DNA of 64,000 nucleotides from positions 26,385,462 to 26,449,461 of the forward strand of contig OX031062.1 in NCBI GenBank assembly GCA_943736015.1, read 5' to 3'. Below are positions 18,968 through 30,535 of the stretch, piece by piece. Each line of letters starts with the position of its first letter. Positions within the stretch are counted from its first letter, which is position 1. Below the pieces are notes generated by a model. The model did no database searches and was not told the DNA's origin. It saw only the letters and a list, made by a program, of their open reading frames with translations. The position numbers and the translations under genes were made by a program. Source of the DNA: Tridacna crocea (taxonomy: Eukaryota > Mollusca > Bivalvia > Cardiida > Cardiidae).

Positions 18968-21900
18968 ATGTGGAAACTCTTGACTTTGTTGCTCGGGATA
19001 ACCCTACAGTCATATTTTACAGAAGGTATCTCTTGGTTCGGTTACTATACTCGGCAATCCGAGTTCGTACTTTACACCTATTTCCTTCCAAAAAACTCAT
19101 TTGGGAAGTAGTAAAATATCTGAATAGTGAAATCATTCGTTTTTTAATCATCCAATCAGAAATTGCATACCTTTGCAAATTATAAAAATCTTAAGATAAG
19201 AATTAAAATGCAATTCAGACTGGTTGTTAAATAAGGAAAAGGTAGATTTTTTTTATCTCTTTTGTTCTATATAATGTGTTAGACTTGATAAAACGGAAAA
19301 TATTTTGGGATTTAAAATAACCACTTTATTTCACTGACTACTTCATGAAACATTGTGCAGCAGACGATTCTAAAAGCGCCCTTGTTTAACCCTTTACCAA
19401 ATGACAAAATTTTAGACTGGTCCAAATTGAAAGCATTTGCAGACGACAAAATAAACGTAACTCCAAAATAGAAAATTGTTTCCAGCATGGTAGAAAACAT
19501 TGTTGGAAAAGGAGAATATGCTGCTTACAAGCATTTTCTCCTTTTTCCACAATGTTTTCTGAAGGCTTCTTTCTCGGGTTCATCAAAAGTAGAGATTGTG
19601 TAGTAATGGGTTAATCTACACTGTCTGCAAAAGGTAAGTGAGTCCCGCTTGGCAGTTGAAGAGTTAATATATTACACTCGTATTTAGGGGCAACACAACG
19701 AAGAGTATGTTACTATAGCGGATGGGCAATGTACAGACATGCGCCTTACAACCTCATGCCAGCAGACATCGATCCCAGACTGTGTACCCATCTGTTGTTT
19801 GCTTTTGCCACTCTTAATCACAATGGAACCAGTCTGATAGCTGAAGATCCAAACGAACTTCCTCTGTAAGTATCACGTGATGTAATCATCTATGGTAGCA
19901 TTTTCTCCCGCTAGATGGCATTCTACAAATACACATCTATCTAATATAGGAATTTTAGGTACAGAACCGGACTTCCTTTCAAAACGACAATCGTTACTGT
20001 GAATTTCGGAACGAAATATACTTTTACTCAATAAAACGCTAACTTGTGCGATTCATTTCGCTATGGTCAGGTTACATTTAACCTATGCACCGTAAAATCA
20101 ACAAGGAAGAACATTAAGAAAATTGTTGTATTATCTCCCATTATAGTTATCGCCCTTTCACCAACTTAAAGAAGGAGAATCCAAAACTGAAAACAATGAT
20201 AGCTGTTGGAGGATGGACCATGGGATCTAAACTGTTTATCAAACTGGTATCGTCTGAAGACAACATGAATTTATTTGCCACAAGCACGGTGAAGTTTTTA
20301 CGTGACCATAATTTTGACGGTCTTGACATTGACTGGGAATACCCCGCAGCACGTGGCAGCCGGCCGCATGATAAACAGCGATTTGGTCGGCTTTTGGATG
20401 TGAGTAATGTTGTTTTACTCTCCTGTAGTCTTTTGTTATACCTGGGCCTATATTCACCAACCATTCTTGAGAATATTCCTAGTCTTATCCTCCAAGGTTT
20501 TCTAAATTTGTAAGTAAAACAACTTCTGATTGGCTAAACCATTCGGTTTAGCCAATAAGAAGTTCTGTTACAAACAAGTGTAGAAATTCTGGAGAATAAG
20601 ATAAAGAACGTTCTTAAGAATGGTTGGTGAATATTGGGCCTGGTTTTGGCTTAATTTTAAGAAGGTATAACCTACTTGTATCAATTCGATAAATACACTA
20701 GTCTACAACCGGTAAAAAGAGTGAACTTTCGCCCCTAACTGAAATTATTAGAACTAATGCAAGTTTCTATGCCCATATTTTTTTCAGTTTTTATTTAGGT
20801 TAAAACCACAATCCATTTTCTAGGAAGATAAACTTCTGGAACTGGCTTTCGTGAAACTGTATTTCAATGATAGAGAAAGAAAATAGACATAAAGATTTTT
20901 TTTTTTTCATTTCCAAATGCAGATATTATGAAACACTCTGTATGTCTTCAACGGCCTTTCTCAAAGGGTCTTAACCCTTCTCCTGCTAAATAAATCAAAT
21001 TAAACTTTTCGGGCCAATATTATAAACCCAAACGATGCTATTTCAAGTATATTTTTTTAAGAAAAATATCTTTTTATCGGACAGCGTAGATCCAAGATCA
21101 GACTGCACATTCTGTGCAGTCTGATCTTGATCTACGTTGTCCGCAAAAGGTCAGCTAGTCGCGATAGGCAGCTTAAGGGTTAAAACAGAGATCACTTAGT
21201 AACGGTTTAAATGAAGTAAACCCCAAAAATAACTGTTGCTTGACTATATGTAGCTTGTCCTCACAATACATTTCAGATTGTATCAGCAGCATTTGATGAA
21301 GAATCTCGCAACACCGGAAAAGAAAAGCTACTACTGTCCGTTGCCGTTGGTGTACATCCCCATCGAGTCACAGTATCTTATGATGTACCCGCAATAAATA
21401 GGTAGGTCTGTTTATGGAATTATAGTCATAAACTCTCTGCAGAGGACTTCTTGAACAGAGCTCCAATGAATATTTTGCTCCTTTTACCATACTGTTTTTA
21501 TTTGTATTCGTGAATCAAACTTTGATTCCTGATTATTTAAATGCTACGATCCCTGTTTTATTTATTTTTTTGTCTGTGGTGGTAGTCGAAACACGAAATC
21601 CTGATTATTTTCATAAAACATGCCAGACCTTCTACAAATAAATCGGTTAAAGCTAGAACCACTATATGACACCTGCCTTGTAAATACAAAAAAAAAAGAG
21701 TTATAAAGAAGCCTGTTTTGGCCCTGTACCAAATAAACCAGCATTTTTTCTCTTTTTCCCACAATGTTTTCTACCTTTTTCAAATACAAATTTCATTGTT
21801 TAGACCAATTTCAGGTTTTCATTTGAAAATGCTTTTGACTTTGGATAAATCTGGTATTTTTGCCATCTTGTTAAGATATTTCAAGATCTGGTGGTTCCAA

Positions 21901-24900
21901 CTGCTGGAAATATTTAGTACAATACAGGAGACGAAATGATTGAGTCTCCTATAGGTGATGTTTTGCTTCTTGAAGAAAAGCCCATTTTTTTTAAAAAAAA
22001 AAGCATTATGGAATAGTTTGTTTCATGTATTCATGGATCAAAACCTTCATTTATATGGAGCATATACATATTTTATACCTGGTTTTTCCTACAGAAACGT
22101 GGACTTCATCAATCTCATGATGTACGACTTTCACGGAAGCTGGGATACAGTGGTCAATGTTCACAGCGCCCTCTTCAGCGACAATGATCTAAGTGTGGTA
22201 AGATGTTCTCCACCGTTTTCTTAACCCTTTACCCCATAAGGCATTTCTATGGTATTTCAAATTGACCCTAAATAACAGCAAGGATGAAGCTGTTTCTTAT
22301 GTGTATATGATACCTTTTGATAGCATAGAAAATATTGTGACAAAAGATGAAATTGCTCGTCACGAGCAATTTCACCTTTTGTCACAATGTTTTCAAAAGG
22401 CTTCTACAATTAATGCGTAGAAATGAGTATCTATGGAGTAAAGAGTTAAACTTCACTCCTTATTATTTTTGTCTAGTAGAGACTTTTCGTTGACAGTTCA
22501 GTTCCGTGTACAGATCTTGAAATCCAGGGAGTAAAAGATTAAGCTTTTACCATAATCCTTTTACGGGGGTAGGGAGGTATTGACTTGATCTTTTAAGAGT
22601 AATCTACCGCTTATTGTCATCATACATAGAGCGTATTCCTTTCACCTGTTCTGGCACAATGTTCTGTGTTCTGAAATGCTGTTCTGGAATGTGCGAAAGG
22701 AATATTTCAGAACACATACACTGATCCGGAAGTATGTTCTAAATGGTGCATTTTCGGAATATTGTTCTAAAACGTATCAAAATGAAAGTACATTGCCTTG
22801 ATGGCTGTTCCAAGAGCTACTGTCTTAGCTGTTAAATAGTGGAGAATATGATAAACTGCGGGGAGGGAGTAGAGACAAGTCTACAATGCTCCTATCTATG
22901 GCGTTCATAGACAATAAAAGACAATAGCAAGTTTGGCCATGAAGAAATGTCCACCTTTCAGCCATCTTTTATCACCTAGCAACCGTTCAGCAGGTGTGCT
23001 ACATCGCGATTTATTTAGAACAGTCAGAACATGTTCTGAAGAACATGGCACAGTGTTCCAAAATACTCCATTAACCTAGAACATGTTCGGAGTGTTCGGA
23101 ATTGCGAAAGGAATACGATCATAAGCATAGATGTTGTTGAAGTCGTGATTATTACTGCCAGTTCAGTAGTTTTTGTTTTTACCGATAATTTGTTTTCTTT
23201 TGATCAGGATTCTTCTATAAAATTCTGGGAACAAAAAGGCGCAGCAAAGGACAAACTGGTCGTAGGCGTCCCTTTTTACGGCCCAAAATACAACCTTTTG
23301 AACGAAACGGAGAATGGACCAGGAGCGGAATTCAATGGCAGTTCCACAGCTACATATTACCAGGTAAGCTGGAGGTATTCAACTGAAATCCTTCGAAAAT
23401 TCTCTTACAAGTCTAAAGACCCCGATATCGTTTATGAAGAGGACAAAAGAGAAAACTTTTATTTTCTGTTTGTCCTTTCAATGACAATTTCCATATCTGA
23501 AGACAGGTCTCATTTGTCGTCTTTAGGAGATCTAAGTTTGGACCAATCTAAAGTCTTGCCGTCTGGAAGAGCGGTAACCGATATCTTTCGTCGGTTTACT
23601 TCAAAAATCCCGTAACAACAGCTTTAAGCTGTAGTTACGAGGTTTTTGAAGTGAACCGATGATTTGTGTATCACTACATCGTAGCCATTTTTTTCCAATC
23701 ATTTTTGGAGGTTGCTTAAATTCAAAGAAACGCTTTGGAAAGGAAGTTGATTTCATACAGGTTCGTATAAAGAAAAGGAAGAATGGAACAAAGCAGTTAA
23801 AAAGTTACAATGGCAGTCGATGAGCTGTAAGCTCGAAGTCAGACACATCAAAATTACAAGGAATGTCCAATTACGGAATAATAATCTAGTATTGAATAAT
23901 TTCTGTATCGACACAGAGTACTGTTTCGACCATGGCTTGCAACATACGAAAAGAGGCACTCTGCGCAGGCTAATCCGAAATGATACTGTCCGTTTTTTAT
24001 GCAATTTTCTGTTTAGCACAAGTCTATTTTGGCACAAAATCTAATGTAGTCGTAAAGTGACGTCTCGGATAAGCCTGCGCAGACTGCGCAGGCTGATCCG
24101 AGACGAAACTTTACGCAAATGTCTTAATGCCCCGTTTTCGCGTATTGCATACCATTCTTGACTTTAATATCAATGTTTTTAATGTTAATTGAACATAGTT
24201 ATCGACCTCCGTCCCTCTCTTTGAACTTACATTAATTTCTGTATTATTTACCAGTTATTTCGTTCTCTGCTGTTTTGTGTACATGTATATGAATCTATAT
24301 ATAATAAAGGAGTTATGCTATAGCAGTTGAGGGCTGAATGCATGTTCGTAATGCATAATATAAAGTTTCAGCCTGTTTGCTGAACAGGCTAAAACAGCGT
24401 TCTTTAGAAATTAATAAAATTAACAATTAGCAGTAATTGTCGACCTGAGTCAACCTACGCAGATTGCGTAGGCTGACCTGGGTAGATAATTTTTGCAGGA
24501 GTACAGAACCCACCCCACCCCCTTTTGATAAATGTTTTATGGAGTTTGACACAAAACTATTTTTTCAGGGGCTGCGGCGGGGGGGGGAGGGAGGCGGCGC
24601 TGGTTTGGGGGCGAGGATATCTAAGCCTACGTGATATAACAGAACATTTTGAACTTCAAACGTTCTAAAACACAGTCGTGACATACGGCACTTCACTTGG
24701 AGGGGATGTGATTTTGATTTCTAGTTAATTATGAGTCTTGCATTGTATAAAGACAGTTTAATGCACCTGAAAACAGTATGGACCGATGCCAACATGCAGA
24801 GTCCTCGCAAACTCATCTGGGTCGAAACTATGTTCAGTCGATCAAGAAAAAATAGATTGGCTTGCAGCACGCATATAAAGGCATTCGAACATTTGCGTAA

Positions 24901-27900
24901 AGTGTCGTCTCGGATCAGCCTGCGCAGTCCGCGCAGGCTGATCCGAGACGGCACTTTACGACTATATTAGATTTTCTGCTACAGTAGTCTTGCACAAAAC
25001 AGGAAATTACATAAAAACGGAAAGTGCCATTTCGGATTGGCCTGCCCGGAGTGCGCAGGCTGATCTGAGACGACACTTTACGCATATGTCCGAATGTCCC
25101 TTTTCTCGTGTTGCCTTCCCATTATATGGATTAATAAAGTCCACTTTGTTTAGCAATCCACTGAATCATAAGGTAGAAGTATTCTTTGACAAACAAAAAA
25201 TAATAATATGGCGAAAAGTGTTGAGTCATGTCAGCCTGCGCGGACTGTGCAGGCTGACGTGAATCGATGCCTTTCGCAAATACATTAAGTCCCTTTTTTG
25301 CAGAGCATGACTCAATAACACTATGGATTGCTTGGTAAACTGCATGACGAATATGCATTAAACCCCTTTTTCCCAGACAACCGCTTATTTATTTTAGATA
25401 TGTAAGCTTATCAACGACCATGCTCTACAAGAACATATTTTGGACACGGAACGCGTGCCTTACATCACTTATAACGACCAGTGGATTGGCTATGATAATA
25501 AACAAAGTTTACAGGAAAAGGTTGGGTGTTTCATTCTTTACACCGTGTTGTGTTTTGGCATCAACACAAACTTTCTTTTGTGAACCGTGGAGATGCAAGA
25601 TCAGACTACAGAGTACGTGCAGTCTGACCCTTGCCCTGCGATGTCTACCGTTGTGAGATATCTGTCCTAAAATATACCTGTAATGATAATATCTCGGTCT
25701 TTATATCTCCAATGAACCCTTAGTGTACTGAACACAACTTTACGGACCGTGTAGATCAAGATCAGACTGCACAGAAAATGCAATCTGACTTTTGCTCTAC
25801 AATGTCCGATGAGGTTTCTCCAAAGAACAAAATCTTTGAATCGTAAACTTTTGCGTACAGTGTAGATCAAAATCTGACTGCAGAGAACGTGCAGTCTGAT
25901 CTGTGATCTACATTGTCCTACAGAGAGATATCATGCCATGAAAAAAAGTTTTGAAATAGAAATACAATTATTTGGATTTTCAACATCAAATTGAAAATTT
26001 AATTCTAGTTATTTAGATGGATTAAGGTTAAGGGACTACTTGTTTTATGCTCTAAAGGCAAATAATGAATACATATCGACAACAAATTTGAAAGAAGGCA
26101 ATGGGACCCGGTGGCTATGTCCAGGCGTATATACAGCGCTTATTTATGCTGCAGCTGTGAGTTAGAATTCCAGCTAGATCCCATGCTCTTTTAGACTTCT
26201 GATAGGGAATTAGCATTCACGCTTCTCTAATCACTGAGCACAGTCGCAATATTGTCTATGTGGGGAAGTAGCCAGTGGCTTGTAAGGAGTATTTTGGCTC
26301 GCGGCAAACGACGCCTAGCCTTAGTAATCACGTTTCAGACTTGATGAAAGCTGCAACCACTCTCAATACTATGTATGATTTGCTGGAGCTGCAACTGCCG
26401 TTTCTAATTGACTTGAAACGACACACCACTGAAAACCACCTTACACCTAAGAGTTATTCATCCGTGATGTAAAATAGAAATTGAAAGATGACACAATAAT
26501 GTCCGGCTTTTCGACTTGCAGTGTTCACTTAAAGCGGTTACAGCCGAACATTGGCATCCATATTTCTTTTTACTTTTTCATTGGGCATTTCATGATTGAA
26601 TACAAATTGCTTTTCGCATATATGTACTTTCCACTTGCCCCTAGCCATTAGTGCTTTCATTGCTTTGATTCGTAGTGCTCTCTAGGAACACATGGTTATT
26701 TGCAGTGGCCGCCGTGATGCGACTCAATCACAGCGGAAACGGTACGAAACACTAAAAATATGAGCAAAAAAATAAAAAGAGACCTCTTGTTGTCTATCTT
26801 ACTACCCGAAACTGATAAATAGATGGAAAATGAACGTTTGTTGTATCAATTCTCACAATGGAAAAAAATGACATTTGAATTGACTTTTGTAATCATATTC
26901 ATATGTATAAGATACTCTTATCTGGCCCTTTAACCCTATTTCAAACAATCCCTGGTGTTTACGACCCTGATATAGAAGCCTTTGGAAAACGTGGTGGGAA
27001 AAGGAGAAAATGCTGGTAACCAGCATTTTCTCCTTTTCCCACAATGTTTTTCTACCCTGCTGGAAAGGAACTCAAAAGTTTCAATTTTTGGGTTACGCTT
27101 ATCTTGTCGTCTGCAAGTGCTTTCAATTTGGTCCAGTATAAAATTTTGTCGTTTAATAGAGGGTTGTAGACATTCTTGAATTGCTAATCATATAAAGTAT
27201 GCGTTAACATATAAAACGTTTATTGTTATTCAATTTTCCTTATCACGAACTGTTTTTCAAACCCTGCCCATGTCACTGGCTCATTTTCGGATCGGTATTA
27301 TACGTAGGTAAAGTTAACTAACGTCTGGTCTAGACCAGGTCGAGTTCTAGTTGATATGAAATGAGTATATATTCAAACAGTGATCGCATTATTGCCGCTC
27401 CAACATTATTTTCGCAAACTTTATACAGAAAAGAAAAAAAAAATAGACAAAAATCAAACGCCACGTTCTGTTCAGTGAGAAATAACGTAAGAATGTTTCA
27501 GTAATAATTGCCCTTTCAAGGGATGATCCCAATTTTACAGTTTCTAGAAAAAGGAACTTAAACATGAAAATTATAGTCCTGTCGAAACGAGAAATCAAAA
27601 AGATAGAGTGGTGATCTTATCAAAGCTGGAACAGTATAGGACACAACTATATCCTATTGAAATAGGAAGACATAGTTCTATTGAAATGGGGAAACTGGAG
27701 GGCACAGTTGCAGTGCTACTGAAATGGGAATTCTAGTGGAATATGTCGAGATTGAAAATTTAGAGCACGCAGTCATAGTCGTATTGAAATGGAAAATCTA
27801 GAGGACACAAAAATAGCTCTATTGAAATTGTAAAACTAGAGGGCACAGTTAAAGTCCTATTGAAATGGGAAATCTAGAGGACCCAGCAGTAGTCCTATTG

Positions 27901-28861
27901 AAATGGAAAATTTAAAGGAATAAGCCATAGTCCTACTGAACCAGGAGATCTAGATGATACAGTCATAGTCCTTTAGAAATGGGAAATCTTGAGGGCACAG
28001 TCATGGTCCTTTAGAAATGGGAAATCTTGAGGGCACAGTCATGGTCCTTTAGAAATGGGAAATCTTGAGGGTACAGTCATGGTCCTTTTAGAAATGGGAA
28101 ATCTTGAGGACACAGTCATAGTCCTATAGTAATGGGAAATCTTGAGGACACAGTTATAGTCCTAGGGTAATGGGAAATCAATAGGACACACTCATAGACT
28201 TTTAGTAATGGAAAATCTTGAGGACACACAGTCCTTTAGAAATAGGAAATCTTGAGGGCACAGTCAAAGTCCTATTGTAATGGGAAATCATAGTCCTTAT
28301 TAAATGGGAAATCTAGAGGACTCAACTAAAGTTCTATTGAAACGAGAAATCCAGAGGGCATAGTTAAATTCGTAATGAAATAGGAAATCTAGAGAACACA
28401 ACTTTAGTTTTACTGAAATTGGTCATGTAAAGGATACAGTCATAATCCTATTGAAACGAGAAATCTACAGCACACAGCTACAGTCCATTTGAAATAGACA
28501 TAAAATAGACAAGAATCAAATTACTATTATTTTCTACAATTCTGTATACTTTATGAAAGACAGTCTCGTCTTTGAGCCACAACTTACGTGTTGCATGCAA
28601 GTGCCTCTAGAGAGATGGATACTTTTGCAGTTTTATGTCTGTTAAACTGTTAAAAACTGTTGTAATTCTGTGTTTGTTAGCTATCTTGAATCAGATTTTT
28701 TCCCAAAACTTCAGGCACGATACATTCATAACAACGGGTACGGCGGAGTCATGGTGTGGGCTATTGACCTTGATGACGTCACCGGAAGCTGTGGAGACGG
28801 GAGATATCCTCTCATGAGGACGCTGTTCCAGGAGTTGCCTGACTATGAAATCATTGGTTGA
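18968..28861 (+). CDS. Secreted GH18 chitinase (8 exons, 380 aa)
   Basis: Exons: 18968-19025, 19688-19865, 20147-20399, 21277-21401, 22095-22197, 23208-23363, 25398-25520, 28715-28861; all introns GT..AG and phases consistent. MWKLLTLLLGITLQ is a signal peptide. The mature start RRVCYYSGWAMYR and LCTHLLFAFA match GH18 strand 1. IAVGGW (97-102) is strand 3, and FDGLDIDWEYP (135-145) is the DxxDxDxE catalytic motif with proton donor Glu143. MMYDFHGSWD, LVVGVPFYG and GGVMVWAIDLDD complete the barrel. All residues needed for hydrolysis are visible, so it should be an active chitinase rather than a lectin-like homologue. It ends right after the barrel: no Ser/Thr linker and no CBM14 chitin-binding domain. 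Secretion into gut, haemolymph or shell matrix are all possible. Exon 7 has a weak donor (AAG|GTTGGG). Length fits the catalytic unit of AMCase-type enzymes. Confidence 0.92.
19386..19614 (+). mobile_element. MITE-A in chitinase intron 1
   Basis: TTAA both sides. Hairpin nearly perfect, with a few arm mismatches (GAATATGCTGCTTACAAGC). Confidence 0.8.
19611..19667 (-). repeat. Solo MITE-B end sharing TTAA with MITE-A
   Basis: TCTACACTGTCTGCAAAAGG ... GCTTGGCAGTTGAAGAGTTA is the outer end of a MITE-B after half a hairpin arm. It abuts the preceding MITE-A at a single TTAA. Confidence 0.5.
20445..20639. mobile_element. MITE-D in chitinase intron 3
   Basis: Begins 45 bases after the exon 3 donor. 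Left GGCCTATATTCACCAACC, right GGTTGGTGAATATTGGGC, flanked by CTG on both sides. Confidence 0.8.
20971..21183 (-). mobile_element. MITE-B, complete copy
   Basis: TTAACCCTTCTCCTGCTAAA at the left and TAAGGGTTAA at the right, with a near-perfect hairpin around CACATTCTGTG. It lies in chitinase intron 3. Confidence 0.8.
21530..21880 (-). mobile_element. MITE-A, degraded and interrupted
   Basis: A left end (ATTTAAATGCTACGATCCCT) is separated by about 130 unrelated bases from TAAAGAAGCCTGTTTTGGCC and the second hairpin arm (CAGCATTTTTTCTCTTTTTC). It lies in chitinase intron 4. Confidence 0.45.
22221..22449 (+). mobile_element. MITE-C, complete copy (family definition)
   Basis: TTAA to TTAA, about 228 bp. 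Termini CCCTTTACCCCATAAGGCAT and CTATGGAGTAAAGAG. The central hairpin is AAATTGCTCGTCACGAGCAA with outer arms GAAAA.ATTGTG.CAAAAG. The architecture and outer arms match MITE-A, so the two are sister families. Here it starts 24 bases after the chitinase exon 5 donor. Confidence 0.8.
22627..23122. mobile_element. TIR element with GTATTCCTTTC ends
   Basis: GAGCGTATTCCTTTCACC at the left and GCGAAAGGAATACG at the right are inverted. Further inverted matches inside include CAGAACAT/ATGTTCT words. About 490 bp, no coding sequence, seen once. It lies in chitinase intron 5. Confidence 0.5.
23589..23665. repeat. MITE-G foldback
   Basis: TTTCGTCGGTTTACTTCAAA / TTTGAAGTGAACCGATGA, centre shortened to AGCTTTAAGCT. 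It lies in chitinase intron 6. Confidence 0.65.
23937..24150. mobile_element. MITE-E, first hairpin half deleted
   Basis: TTGCAACATACGAAAAGAGG is followed quickly by CTGCGCAGGCTAATCC, so one arm is lost. The second hairpin is intact. Confidence 0.65.
24428..24510. repeat. MITE-F-like hairpin
   Basis: GTCGACCTGAGTCAACCTAC / GTAGGCTGACCTGGGTAGA forms a hairpin related to the MITE-F core. Confidence 0.45.
24857..25121. mobile_element. MITE-E, complete copy
   Basis: TGGCTTGCAGCACGC at the left and CTCGTGTTGCCTTCCCA at the right. Two hairpins; the first is perfect through CGTCTCGGATCAGCCTGCGC. It lies in chitinase intron 6. Confidence 0.75.
25205..25380 (-). repeat. MITE-F copy plus a partial second end
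   Basis: GCGAAAAGTGTTGAGTCATG, palindrome CAGCCTGCGCGG/CTGTGCAGGCTG, then CCCTTTTTTGCAGAGCATGA. A second terminus (ATGCATTAAACCCCTTTTTC) follows, 17 bases before exon 7. Confidence 0.55.
25550..26032 (+). mobile_element. Three successive partial MITE-B copies
   Basis: Hairpins at about 25587-25632, 25750-25810 and 25856-25917 (GTGTAGATCAAAATCTGACT), each with part of the right-hand flank. The last ends TAGTTATTTAGATGGATTAA. Such a cluster suggests repeated insertion or tandem duplication in chitinase intron 7. Confidence 0.6.
26033..26928. other. Unassigned part of chitinase intron 7
   Basis: No repeat recognised. A 65-codon frame at 26275-26472 has no family likeness. Confidence 0.4.
26929..27164 (-). 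mobile_element. MITE-A, right end decayed
   Basis: The hairpin is near-perfect (AAACGTGGTGGGAAAAGG versus CCCACAATG). The right end is TTTAATAGAGGGTT. Confidence 0.7.
27640..28495. repeat. Minisatellite of about 38-44 bp, about 20 diverged units
   Basis: Units resemble GAAATGGGAAATCTTGAGGG plus CACAGTCATGGTCC. The central units (about 27970-28130) are nearly identical with a 38-base step; the outer ones are diverged and of variable length. It lies in chitinase intron 7. Confidence 0.8.
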
Positions 28862-29222
28862 TGTCATGTGATTATTGATCTGTTACTTTGCTAATTAAAT
28901 ACGTCTTCGACGACAGTTGAAAACCCTGTGATTATTCCGATGCAGCAATGCTCTCTGTACTTACAAAGACAAATCCGTCCCAGTCATTGTTTAAGACAAT
29001 TCTAACTTGTAGTCTAGGAATGTTTTTGATTCGAAAAAAAAAAATCTGAAAGTTATATCTGAGTGCATTAATAGATCGAATAAATCTATTTCTATCCTCA
29101 TAGTCTCTTACTTTATTTTTGTACTGAAAATGTAGGAGCTTTGTACGGAATAATCATATTACTTAGTCTTAAGACTTTACTTTCTACAAGATTTTTAAAA
29201 GAAAATAATTATATAAATAAGA
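28862..29222. other. 3' flank of the chitinase gene
   Basis: AT-rich 3' untranslated and downstream sequence with the polyadenylation signal at 29079. Confidence 0.4.
29079..29084 (+). terminator. Polyadenylation signal of the chitinase
   Basis: AATAAA, 218 bases after the stop codon. Confidence 0.45.
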
Positions 29223-29451
29223 TTAACCCTTTACTCCATAGATACTCATTTCTACGCATTACTTGTAGGAGCCTTTGAAATACATTTTGGCAAAAGGTGA
29301 AATTGGTCTTTACGAGCAATTTCACCTTTTGTCACAATGTTTTCTATGCTATCAAAAGGTGTCATATAAACATAAAAAACAGCTTCATCCTTGCTGTTAT
29401 TTAGGGTCAATTAGAGATACCACAGAAATGCCTTATGGGGTAAAGGGTTAT
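29223..29451 (-). mobile_element. MITE-C copy
   Basis: CCCTTTACTCCATAGATACT to CCTTATGGGGTAAAGGG. Left TTAA intact, right TTAT. The loop is TTGGTCTTTACGAGC, one arm mutated. Confidence 0.75.
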
Positions 29452-29494
29452 ATATCATCTATATATTATTCCTCCCTGAACTCTGCACTAAACA

Positions 29495-29625
29495 ATCTCG
29501 CGTTTTGGACGCCTTAGAAGAGAGCTTTTAAAAACATTGTGGGAAACAGAAGAAATGCTTGTAAACCAACATTTTCTCATTTTCCCACAGAGTTTCCCAC
29601 TCTGTCACAGACATATTCCTTTGAC
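29495..29625 (-). mobile_element. MITE-A, degraded
   Basis: GACGCCTTAGAAGAGAGC and a decayed hairpin (GTGGGAAACAGAAGAAATGC). Confidence 0.5.
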
Positions 29626-29787
29626 AAACCAACATAACGTGAGCCATTCTCTGTGAAAGCTCAGGTTGAATTGGGTCGAATGTTTGCTCTTTTTAATTAA
29701 ATTTTTGCATATCCCATGACCATGCTACGTTAAGATTCATTTATAATTTAAATTGAAATCATTTATCAAATTCACGGTTCCAATAAC

Positions 29788-30050
29788 TGGCCTGCAACAC
29801 GTGAAAAAGGTCATTCGGACATTTGCGTAAAGTGTCGTCTCGGATCAGCCTGCGCAGTCCGCTTAGGCTGATCCGAGACGACACTTTACGACTATATTAG
29901 ATTTTGTGATACAGTAGACTTTCGCAAAACAGAAAATTACATAAAAATGGAAAGTGCCATTTCGGATCATCCTGCGCGGACTGTGCGGGCTGATCCGAGA
30001 CGACACTTTACGCAGATGTCCGAAAGCCCTTTTTCGCGTGTTGCATGCCA
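29788..30050. mobile_element. MITE-E, complete copy
   Basis: TGGCCTGCAACACGTG at the left and GCGTGTTGCATGCCA at the right; both hairpins intact. It is very close to the 24857 copy. Confidence 0.8.
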
Positions 30051-30177
30051 ATTATTATGTAACAACTCCCTTGGAGTCGTTCATCACGGGGATGCATTAA
30101 TCCTCCTTTTACCAGTTCTTGGCGTGGTTGTATGTTACGGGTGAAAACAGGGGTATCGTTTAGACTGGTGTCAGTCC

Positions 30178-30382
30178 GTTAAATAGAGCCTTTTCATTGA
30201 AACAAAATCATCAAGTAAAACTGCAAAACGAAAACTCTGTGTTCTCAATGTTCTGAATGTCTGATTTAATATATTTCAGAAGAAGGGCAAGTAACAACAC
30301 ATATTTCTGTGACTTTGCTGTAGTTGTGTACCTTGTTTATTAGAATTACTTAAATGCAGGGCCTGAATGCCAGGCTAGGGTA
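30178..30382 (-). repeat. Dispersed repeat, inverted partner of 16613-16810
   Basis: GAAGAAGGGCAAGTAACAAC and CAGGGCCTGAATGCCAGGCT are reverse complements of the upstream copy. Confidence 0.6.
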
Positions 30383-30535
30383 TCATTCTATTTGTTCCTA
30401 GACCTATCGAGTATCTCTTTTGACAGCTCTGTATAGTCTTTAACAAATCGAATTAATTTACTGGGCCCCCATGGGTCTTGTCGAATTTACAGTATTGACT
30501 ACCACAAAAAACAGATTTCCTTCTGCTACTTCTAT

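Noticed and set aside
26275..26472. 65-codon frame in chitinase intron 7
   Set aside because: No family likeness, and it is not needed for the chitinase frame.
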